Below are positions 57,429 through 64,000 of a stretch of DNA of 64,000 bases, piece by piece. The notes under the pieces were generated by a model that saw nothing but the letters and a program-made list of their open reading frames with translations, did no database searches and was not told the origin of the DNA. The translations under genes were made by a program, and so were the position numbers. This DNA is from Alphaproteobacteria bacterium (GTDB lineage Bacteria; Pseudomonadota; Alphaproteobacteria; Rhizobiales; Aestuariivirgaceae): positions 1 through 64,000 of the forward strand of contig JAGWTZ010000004.1 of the NCBI GenBank assembly GCA_028868695.1, given 5' to 3'. Within the stretch, counting starts at the first letter, position 1; each line of letters opens with the position of its first letter.

Positions 57429-59867
57429 TTGACCAAAGCCGCCACGGGCAAATCTGAAAGCGCCAGCCAGATCAAGTCGGACATCCTGGCCAAGCTCACT
57501 TATGCCATCGGCAAGGCGCCGGATGTGGCCAAGCATCATGACTGGCTGCGCGCCACCATCCTGGCCCTGCGTGACCGGATCATCGACCAGTGGATGGCCT
57601 CCACCCGTGCCGCCTATCAGGCCAAGGCCAAGCGCGTCTATTATCTCTCTGCCGAATTTCTCATTGGCCGCCTGTTGCGCGATGCCCTGAGCAACCTCGA
57701 CCTGACGGACGGCTTCCGCCAGGCCCTGACCGAACTGGGCGTGGACCTTGACCTCACAGAAGCCCTGGAAGCCGATGCCGCGCTGGGCAACGGCGGCCTC
57801 GGCCGCCTTGCCGCATGCTTCATGGAAAGCATGGCCAGCCTTGACATCCCCGCCTATGGCTATGGCCTGCGCTACCAGCATGGCCTGTTCCGCCAATTGA
57901 TCAATGATGGCTGGCAGGTCGAACTGCCGGAGAACTGGCTGGAGGACGGCAACCCCTGGGAATTCCAGCGCCGTGAAGCCGCCTACAAGATTTCCTTCGG
58001 TGGCCACGTGCAATCCACCTCCGGCAAGGAAGCCGCCATTTGGCACCCGGATGAAACCATGCTGGCCAGCGCCTATGACACGCCCATGGTGGGCTGGCGC
58101 GGCAAGCGCGTGAACACGCTGCGCCTCTGGTCGGCCCGCGCGCTGGATCCCATCCACCTCAGCGCCTTCAACAGTGGTGATTTCGCTGGCGCCCTTTCGG
58201 GCAGCACCCGCGCCGAAATCATCACCCGGGTGCTTTACCCCTCAGATTCGACGCCCGCGGGCCAGGAACTGCGCCTGCGCCAGGAATATTTCTTCACATC
58301 GGCCTCGCTGCAGGACATCCTGCGCCGCCACCTTCAGCAATATCCGTCGCTCGACAACCTGGCCGAAAAGGTCGCGGTGCAGATCAACGACACCCATCCC
58401 GCCGTGGCCGTGGCTGAACTCATGCGCCTGCTGGTCGATATCCACCACGTCGCCTGGGAAAAGGCCTGGACCATCACCCAGGCGGTGATTTCCTACACCA
58501 ACCACACGCTGCTGCCCGAAGCGCTGGAAAGCTGGCCGCTGGAACTTTTTTCACGCATGCTGCCGCGCCACTTGCAGATCATCTACGCCATCAACGATCA
58601 CATGTTGGTGGAAGCCCACAACAAGCTGGGCGCGGACCTTGATTTCATCCGCTCGGTTTCGCTGATTGACGAGAATGGCGGCCGCCGCGTGCGCATGGGC
58701 AACCTGGCCTTTGCCGGCGCCCACAGCATCAATGGCGTCTCGGCCTTGCACACCGAGCTGATGAAGCAAAGCGTGTTCCGCGATTTGAACCAGCTTTACC
58801 CTGGCCGCATCAACAACAAGACCAACGGCATCACGCCGCGCCGCTGGCTGCACAACATCAACCCGCAACTTTCAGCGCTCATGGCCCAGGCCGGCGGCCC
58901 GGAAACCTTGGACAATGCCGAACTGCTGACACGCGCCGCCGGCATTGAAACCAATCCTGCCTGGTTCGCCCGCTTCGCTGAAATTAAGCGCGACAACAAG
59001 GTGGCGCTGTCGCATCTGGTCGAAGCCCGCATGGGCCTGAAGCTTGATCCCTCCGCCATGTTTGACGTGCAGGTCAAGCGCATCCATGAATACAAGCGCC
59101 AGCTGTTGAACATCCTGCAAACGGTGGATCAGTATCTCCAGATCAAGGCCAACCCGACCGGCAATTTCGTGCCGCGCGTCAAGATTTTCGCAGGCAAGGC
59201 CGCGCCGAGCTACACCCAGGCCAAGCTGATCATCAAGCTGATCAACGATGTCTCCGCCGTGGTGAATGAAGACCCGGCGATGAAGGACCTGCTCAAGGTG
59301 GTATTCCTGCCCAACTACAACGTCTCGCTGGCCGAGGTGATCGTGCCGGCGACGGACCTTTCGGAGCAGATTTCCACCGCCGGCATGGAAGCCTCCGGCA
59401 CCGGCAACATGAAATTCGCCCTGAATGGCGCGCTCACCATCGGCACGCTCGATGGCGCCAATGTCGAAATGCGCGAGCATGTGGGCGCGGAAAACTTCTT
59501 CATCTTCGGCCTTGAGGCCCATGAGGTGGATGAGCGCCGCCGCCACGGCATCGACGGCCACGCGGTGGTCGAGGCCTCGCCACGCCTGCGCGCCGTGCTG
59601 CGCGCGCTGACACAGGGAACCTTCTCGAAGGGTGAGCCGACGCGCTTCAACCCAATCGTTGATTCCATCTATCACGGCGACTGGTTCATGGTCGGCCAGG
59701 ACTTCGATGCCTATGTCGCCGCCCAGGAAAAGGTTTCCGCGGTTTGGACCGCGCAAAGAGACTGGACGCGCATGGCAATTCGGAATAGCGTCAACATGGG
59801 CTGGTTCTCATCGGATCGCACGATCAGGGAATATGCCCGAGACATCTGGAACGTGCCCACCAATTGA
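57429..59867 (+). CDS. glgP: Glycogen/starch/alpha-glucan phosphorylase
   Basis: An 812-residue PLP enzyme releasing glucose 1-phosphate from alpha-1,4-glucan. N-terminal 'RVYYLSAEFLIGRLLRDALSNL', 'ALGNGGLGRLAACFMESMASL', and the PLP-lysine signature 'EASGTGNMKFALNGALTIGTLDGANVEM'. The only convincing start is TTG 57429 ('LTKAATGK'), with GGAG seven bases upstream; the track's TTG 57378 has no ribosome site. First gene of glgPBCA, pointing to coordinated storage and use of glycogen. Confidence 0.95.
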   Translation: MTKAATGKSESASQIKSDILAKLTYAIGKAPDVAKHHDWLRATILALRDRIIDQWMASTRAAYQAKAKRVYYLSAEFLIGRLLRDALSNLDLTDGFRQALTELGVDLDLTEALEADAALGNGGLGRLAACFMESMASLDIPAYGYGLRYQHGLFRQLINDGWQVELPENWLEDGNPWEFQRREAAYKISFGGHVQSTSGKEAAIWHPDETMLASAYDTPMVGWRGKRVNTLRLWSARALDPIHLSAFNSGDFAGALSGSTRAEIITRVLYPSDSTPAGQELRLRQEYFFTSASLQDILRRHLQQYPSLDNLAEKVAVQINDTHPAVAVAELMRLLVDIHHVAWEKAWTITQAVISYTNHTLLPEALESWPLELFSRMLPRHLQIIYAINDHMLVEAHNKLGADLDFIRSVSLIDENGGRRVRMGNLAFAGAHSINGVSALHTELMKQSVFRDLNQLYPGRINNKTNGITPRRWLHNINPQLSALMAQAGGPETLDNAELLTRAAGIETNPAWFARFAEIKRDNKVALSHLVEARMGLKLDPSAMFDVQVKRIHEYKRQLLNILQTVDQYLQIKANPTGNFVPRVKIFAGKAAPSYTQAKLIIKLINDVSAVVNEDPAMKDLLKVVFLPNYNVSLAEVIVPATDLSEQISTAGMEASGTGNMKFALNGALTIGTLDGANVEMREHVGAENFFIFGLEAHEVDERRRHGIDGHAVVEASPRLRAVLRALTQGTFSKGEPTRFNPIVDSIYHGDWFMVGQDFDAYVAAQEKVSAVWTAQRDWTRMAIRNSVNMGWFSSDRTIREYARDIWNVPTN

Positions 59868-59876
59868 GTTGAGCAA

Positions 59877-62078
59877 ATGGCCGAAGCAAAATGGAAAACC
59901 AGCGGCCCCGAAATTCAGGCCGTCATTGATGGCCGCCACGCAGACCCGTTCAAGCTTTTAGGGCTGCACCAATATGGAAAAACCTTCATTGCCCGCGCCT
60001 TTGTTCCCGGTGCGGACATCCTCTCCGTCCAGGCGCTGGATGGCACTGAGCTTGGCGCGCTGGAGCGCCGCCACCCCGCAGGTTTCTTCGAAGGCCCGGT
60101 AAAGGCCACCAAGCTGCAGCCCGTGAAATTTGCCTGCGCCAATGGCGGCGGGCGCTGGGTGACGAACGATGCCTATTCGCTCGGCCCTGTGCTCGGCCCG
60201 CAAGATGATTACTTCATGGGCGAGGGAAACCACTTCCGCCTTTATGAAAAGCTGGGCGCCCACCCGATGCGCCACGAAGGCGTGGATGGCGTTCACTTCG
60301 CTGTCTGGGCGCCCAATGCCGAACGCGTCTCCGTGGTGGGGGATTTCAACGGCTGGGATGGCCGCCGCCATGTGATGCGCAAGCGCCTCGAAGTGGGCGT
60401 GTGGGAAATCTTCGTGCCGGGCGCTGAGGCGGGGCATGGCTACAAATATGAATTGCTGGGCCCCGGCGGCAACCTTCTGCCCCTGAAGGCAGACCCGTTT
60501 GGCTTTGCTGCCGAGTTGCGGCCCAACACCGCCTCCAAGGTTTATGACACCAGCACCTTCAAGTGGACGGATGGCGAATACTTGAAGCACCGCGCCGGCG
60601 GAGACAAGCGCCGCGCGCCGATGTCGGTCTATGAGGTGCATCTCGGCTCCTGGCGCCGCAAAGAGGGCAACCGCTTCCTCACCTATGATGAGCTGGCCGA
60701 TGAGCTGGTCGCCTACGCCAAGAACATGGGCTTCACCCATATCGAGCTGCTACCGGTTTCAGAACACCCTTTTGATCCAAGCTGGGGCTATCAGCCCACC
60801 GGCCTGTTTGCGCCCACCTCGCGCTTTGGTGATCCCGCCGGCTTTGCCCGCTTCGTGAACAAGGCCCATGCCGCAGGCATCGGCGTGATCCTCGATTGGG
60901 TGCCCGCCCATTTCCCCACCGACGAATTCGGCCTCGGCAAGTTCGACGGAACCGCGCTCTACGAACATGCCGACCCGCGCCAGGGCTATCACCCGGATTG
61001 GAACACGGCGATCTACAATTTCGGCCGCCGCGAAGTGGCTGCCTTCCTGCTCAACAACGCGCTGTTCTGGCTGAAGCAGTATCATATCGACGGCCTGCGC
61101 GTGGATGCCGTGGCCTCGATGCTGTATCTCGATTACTCGCGCAAGGAAGGCGAGTGGATCCCCAACCAGCATGGCGGGCGCGAAAACCTTGAAGCCATCG
61201 CTTTCCTGCAGCGTGTGAACCACGAGAGCTATGGCCAGCACCCCGGCGTTGTCACCATCGCCGAGGAATCCACCGCCTTCCCCGGCGTCTCCAAGCCCAC
61301 CTCGATGAATGGCCTGGGCTTCGGCTTCAAGTGGAACATGGGTTTCATGCATGACACGCTGAAATACATGGGCCGCGAGGGCATTCACCGCAGGCACCAC
61401 CACAACGATCTCACCTTCGGCCTGCTTTACGCCTTCAGCGAAAACTTCGTGCTTCCCCTGTCGCATGATGAAGTGGTGCATGGCAAAGGCTCGCTGCTCG
61501 GCAAGATGTCGGGCGATGATTGGCAGAAGTTCGCCACGCTGCGCGCCTTCTATGCCTTCATGTGGGCCTATCCCGGCAAGAAGCTGTTGTTCATGGGCCA
61601 GGAGTTTGCCCAGTGGCGCGAATGGAACTTCGCCCAATCGCTGGATTGGCACTTGCTGGATGGCGAGCCGCACAAGGGCATGCAAGACCTGCTGCGCGAC
61701 CTGAACCACCTCTACGCCCGCGTGCCCGCGCTTCACGCCCGCGATTGCGAGCCGGAGGGTTTTGAATGGCTTCTGGCCGATGAGGCCGAAGCCTCCGTCT
61801 TCGCCTGGGCCCGCCATGATGGCGAGGGCGGGGACATCATCGTTTCCGTTTCCAACTTCACCTCGGTGCCGCGCCCGGACTACCGCCTGCCGCTGCCCCG
61901 CGATGGCAAGTGGAAAGAGGTGCTGAACACGGACGCAACGCCCTATTGGGGCTCGGGCCTTGGCAATGGCGGCGCCATCACGGCGGATGCAGGCCCCAGC
62001 CACAACAAGCCTGCTTCCGCGCTCATCACACTGCCGCCGCTGGCCACGGTGTATTTCAAAAAAGAAAAAAACAGCTAG
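59877..62078 (+). CDS. glgB: 1,4-alpha-glucan branching enzyme
   Basis: A 733-residue GH13_9 enzyme that forms alpha-1,6 branches. N-terminal extra domain (to about 110), CBM48 ('[26 protein letters not shown]'), catalytic barrel with nucleophile Asp in '[18 protein letters not shown]', Glu in '[13 protein letters not shown]' and Asp in '[13 protein letters not shown]', and a C-terminal beta domain. The trait '[27 protein letters not shown]' is typical of GlgB. Full length. Confidence 0.96.
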   Translation: MAEAKWKTSGPEIQAVIDGRHADPFKLLGLHQYGKTFIARAFVPGADILSVQALDGTELGALERRHPAGFFEGPVKATKLQPVKFACANGGGRWVTNDAYSLGPVLGPQDDYFMGEGNHFRLYEKLGAHPMRHEGVDGVHFAVWAPNAERVSVVGDFNGWDGRRHVMRKRLEVGVWEIFVPGAEAGHGYKYELLGPGGNLLPLKADPFGFAAELRPNTASKVYDTSTFKWTDGEYLKHRAGGDKRRAPMSVYEVHLGSWRRKEGNRFLTYDELADELVAYAKNMGFTHIELLPVSEHPFDPSWGYQPTGLFAPTSRFGDPAGFARFVNKAHAAGIGVILDWVPAHFPTDEFGLGKFDGTALYEHADPRQGYHPDWNTAIYNFGRREVAAFLLNNALFWLKQYHIDGLRVDAVASMLYLDYSRKEGEWIPNQHGGRENLEAIAFLQRVNHESYGQHPGVVTIAEESTAFPGVSKPTSMNGLGFGFKWNMGFMHDTLKYMGREGIHRRHHHNDLTFGLLYAFSENFVLPLSHDEVVHGKGSLLGKMSGDDWQKFATLRAFYAFMWAYPGKKLLFMGQEFAQWREWNFAQSLDWHLLDGEPHKGMQDLLRDLNHLYARVPALHARDCEPEGFEWLLADEAEASVFAWARHDGEGGDIIVSVSNFTSVPRPDYRLPLPRDGKWKEVLNTDATPYWGSGLGNGGAITADAGPSHNKPASALITLPPLATVYFKKEKNS

Positions 62079-62087
62079 GGGAACGCT

Positions 62088-63353
62088 ATGAATACCACGC
62101 GCAAAAATTCACCCATCGCCCGTGACGCCATGGCCTATGTGCTGGCCGGCGGGCGTGGCAGCCGCCTGATGGAATTGACCGACATCCGCGCCAAGCCGGC
62201 CGTGCCTTTCGGCGGCAAGTCCCGCATCATTGATTTCGCGCTGTCCAACGCCCTCAATTCCGGCATTCGCCGCATCGGCGTCGCCACCCAATACAAGGCC
62301 CACAGCCTCATCCGCCATCTGCAGCGCGGCTGGAACTTCTTCCGCACCGAGCGCAACGAGAGCTTTGACATTCTCCCCGCCTCACAGCGCGTGAGCGAGG
62401 ACCAGTGGTATGCCGGCACGGCCGACGCCGTGTATCAGAACCTCGACATCATCGACGCCTACAACGTCAAATACATCATCATCCTGGCCGGCGATCACAT
62501 CTACAAGATGGATTACGAGCTCATGCTCCAGCAGCATGTGGACACCGGCGCCGATGTCACCGTGGGCGTGATGGAAGTGCCGCGCATGGAAGCCACAGGC
62601 TTCGGCGTGATGCATGTTGACGAGGCTGACCGCATCATCAATTTCGTCGAAAAGCCGAAAGACCCGCCAGCCATCCCCGGCAACCCAGACTTGGCCTTGG
62701 CCTCGATGGGCATCTATGTCTTCGAGACAAAGAAGCTGGCGGAATACCTGAAGGAAGACGCCGCCACCCCCGGCTCATCGCGCGATTTCGGCAAGGACTT
62801 GATCCCCAAGCTCGTCAAGGGTGGCAAGGCTGTCGCCCACCGCTTCACCAAATCCTGCGTGCGCGCCGAAAGCGAGAAGCAGGCCTATTGGCGCGACGTG
62901 GGCACCATTGATGCCTATTGGGAAGCCAATCTCGATCTCTGCGAAATCCTGCCTTCGCTTGACCTTTATGACCATGACTGGCCGATCTGGACGCACAGCG
63001 AAGTCACCCCGCCTGCGAAATTCGTGCATGACCTTGAAGGCCGCCGCGGCCAGGCCATTTCCTCGCTTGTGGCGGGTGGCTGCATCGTTTCCGGCGCCTC
63101 CATCCGCCGCACCATGCTGTTCACCGGCGTGCGCGTGAATTCCTTCTCCAACCTGGAGGAGGCCGTGGTGCTGCCCGGCGTGCATATTGGCCGCAACGCC
63201 CATCTCTACAAGGTAATCATCGACCGTGGCGTTTCCATCCCCGAGGGCCTCGTCGTCGGCCAGGATTGGGAGCTGGATGCCAAGCGCTTCCGCCGCTCTG
63301 AAAAGGGCGTGTGCCTCATCACCCAGCCGATGATTGACAAGCTGGGCATGTGA
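62088..63353 (+). CDS. glgC: Glucose-1-phosphate adenylyltransferase
   Basis: A 421-residue enzyme that makes ADP-glucose, the controlled step of glycogen synthesis. '[38 protein letters not shown]' holds the nucleotide-binding GGxGxRL and the activator-region lysine; 'YRGTADAV'-type '[16 protein letters not shown]' and '[13 protein letters not shown]' contain catalytic residues, and a left-handed beta-helix domain follows. It shares one base with glgA (TGATG). Confidence 0.96.
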   Translation: MNTTRKNSPIARDAMAYVLAGGRGSRLMELTDIRAKPAVPFGGKSRIIDFALSNALNSGIRRIGVATQYKAHSLIRHLQRGWNFFRTERNESFDILPASQRVSEDQWYAGTADAVYQNLDIIDAYNVKYIIILAGDHIYKMDYELMLQQHVDTGADVTVGVMEVPRMEATGFGVMHVDEADRIINFVEKPKDPPAIPGNPDLALASMGIYVFETKKLAEYLKEDAATPGSSRDFGKDLIPKLVKGGKAVAHRFTKSCVRAESEKQAYWRDVGTIDAYWEANLDLCEILPSLDLYDHDWPIWTHSEVTPPAKFVHDLEGRRGQAISSLVAGGCIVSGASIRRTMLFTGVRVNSFSNLEEAVVLPGVHIGRNAHLYKVIIDRGVSIPEGLVVGQDWELDAKRFRRSEKGVCLITQPMIDKLGM

Positions 63354-64000
63354 TGCGGGTTCTTTCTGTCGCGGCGGAAATCTTCCCGCTGATCAAGACC
63401 GGCGGCCTCGCCGACGTGGCTGGTGCCTTGCCCGCCGCCTTGGCGCCCAAGGGCGTGGAGATGGTGAGCTTCGTGCCGGGCTATCCCGCCGTGATGGCCG
63501 CCTTGTCCGAGGCGCGGGAGCTTTATCATTTCCCTGATCTTGCCGGCGGCCAGGCCCATCTGCGCGCCGGCAAGGCCAAGGGGCTTTCGGTGCTGGTTTT
63601 GGATGCGCCGCATCTTTATGGCCGCCCCGGCAATCCTTACCTCGGCCCCGACGGCAAGGACTGGCACGACAATGGCCGCCGCTTCGGCGTGTTCTCCGAA
63701 GTGGCCGCCAACATCGCGCGCGGCCAGTATGGCGACATGAAGTTTGACCTGCTGCACGCCCATGATTGGCAGGCAGCGCTCGCCCCCGCCTATCTGCGCT
63801 ATCGTGGCGGGCCGAAGTCCCTGCTCACCATTCACAACATCGCCTTCCAGGGCGTGTTTGCGCCAGAGCTTTTCGTCACGCTCAACCTGCCGCCCCATGC
63901 CTATGCGCTGGATGGCGTGGAATATTATGGCAATGTCAGCTTCCTGAAAGGCGGGCTCGCTTCCGCCTCGGCGCTTTCCACCGTCAGCCCCACCTATGCG
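63353..64000 (+). CDS. glgA: Glycogen synthase (ADP-glucose), N-terminal part, cut by window end
   Basis: The frame opening with ATG 63353 is open to the last base (216 codons) and is absent from the ORF track because it has no stop. It begins '[30 protein letters not shown]', with the ADP-glucose-binding KTGGLADV motif, and continues through 'HAHDWQAALAPAYLRY' and 'LTIHNIAFQGVF', all GT5 glycogen synthase landmarks. Expected full length about 480 residues, so the C-terminal Rossmann domain lies beyond the window. Fourth gene of the operon. Confidence 0.95.
   Translation, partial: MRVLSVAAEIFPLIKTGGLADVAGALPAALAPKGVEMVSFVPGYPAVMAALSEARELYHFPDLAGGQAHLRAGKAKGLSVLVLDAPHLYGRPGNPYLGPDGKDWHDNGRRFGVFSEVAANIARGQYGDMKFDLLHAHDWQAALAPAYLRYRGGPKSLLTIHNIAFQGVFAPELFVTLNLPPHAYALDGVEYYGNVSFLKGGLASASALSTVSPTYA

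Overview
The window reads as chromosomal DNA of a high-GC alphaproteobacterium, most likely a Hyphomicrobiales (rhizobiales-type) lineage. The basis is the G/C-ending codon use, the small GltX-type glutamyl-tRNA synthetase, the family content (SIMPL, MAPEG, DUF1304, TIGR02466-type oxygenase, TadG-like proteins) and palindromic intergenic mosaic elements resembling the RIME/BIME repeats known from rhizobia. No rRNA, phage, IS transposase, integrase or CRISPR array was seen. One tRNA gene is present. Taxonomy is inference; no marker such as 16S is available.

Layout. 0-12 kb: end of a membrane protein, HU, glycosyltransferase plus desaturase, a PhnD-like binding protein, GST, gltX, aldo/keto reductase, nadE, a YpfJ-type metallopeptidase, a polyprenyl-phosphate sugar transferase for polysaccharide, and two tandem small glycine-rich membrane proteins. 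12-26 kb: a LacI-controlled sugar cluster. Leftward: regulator, DHDPS-like lyase and DenD-like dehydrogenase. Rightward: a complete CUT1 ABC transporter with an unusually long first permease, a GH2 beta-mannosidase, a YcjR-like isomerase, a Gfo/Idh/MocA oxidoreductase and a YghZ-like reductase. The set resembles the E. coli ycj logic of C3 oxidation and epimerisation of glycosides. 26-36 kb: OmpA-like lipoprotein, beta-carbonic anhydrase, 2OG-Fe(II) oxygenase, a CDF metal exporter with a HlyU-like protein, guaB-MAPEG-rsmB, SIMPL protein, AMP nucleosidase and tRNA-Ile2(CAU).

36-43.7 kb, immediately downstream of the tRNA: a compact cluster matching the D-apiose/D-apionate pathway. It holds lactonase ApnL, oxidoisomerase ApnO, D-apiose dehydrogenase ApsD, a FadR-type regulator, a RuBisCO-like protein (OiaX-type decarboxylase) and the DUF1537 kinase OiaK. 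It ends in a truncated triose-phosphate-isomerase homologue (LerI remnant) that runs into degenerate sequence. A shared 10-mer (ATCATACCAG) sits in both divergent promoters and is a candidate operator. The route is D-apiose -> apionolactone -> apionate -> 3-oxo-isoapionate -> its 4-phosphate -> L-erythrulose 1-phosphate + CO2. The isomerase needed next is broken here, and no apiose transporter or D-erythrulose-4-phosphate isomerase is in the window.

43.7-64 kb: a membrane GGDEF-EAL protein, two TadG-like paralogues flanking the propionyl-CoA carboxylase/methylmalonyl-CoA mutase operon and a DMT transporter, then dxs and a glycogen operon glgP-glgB-glgC-glgA. glgA runs off the window end and is absent from the ORF track. 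The most interesting items are the apiose cluster with its decayed 3' end, the extended ABC permease, the 3-keto-glycoside-like cluster, and several structured intergenic elements.
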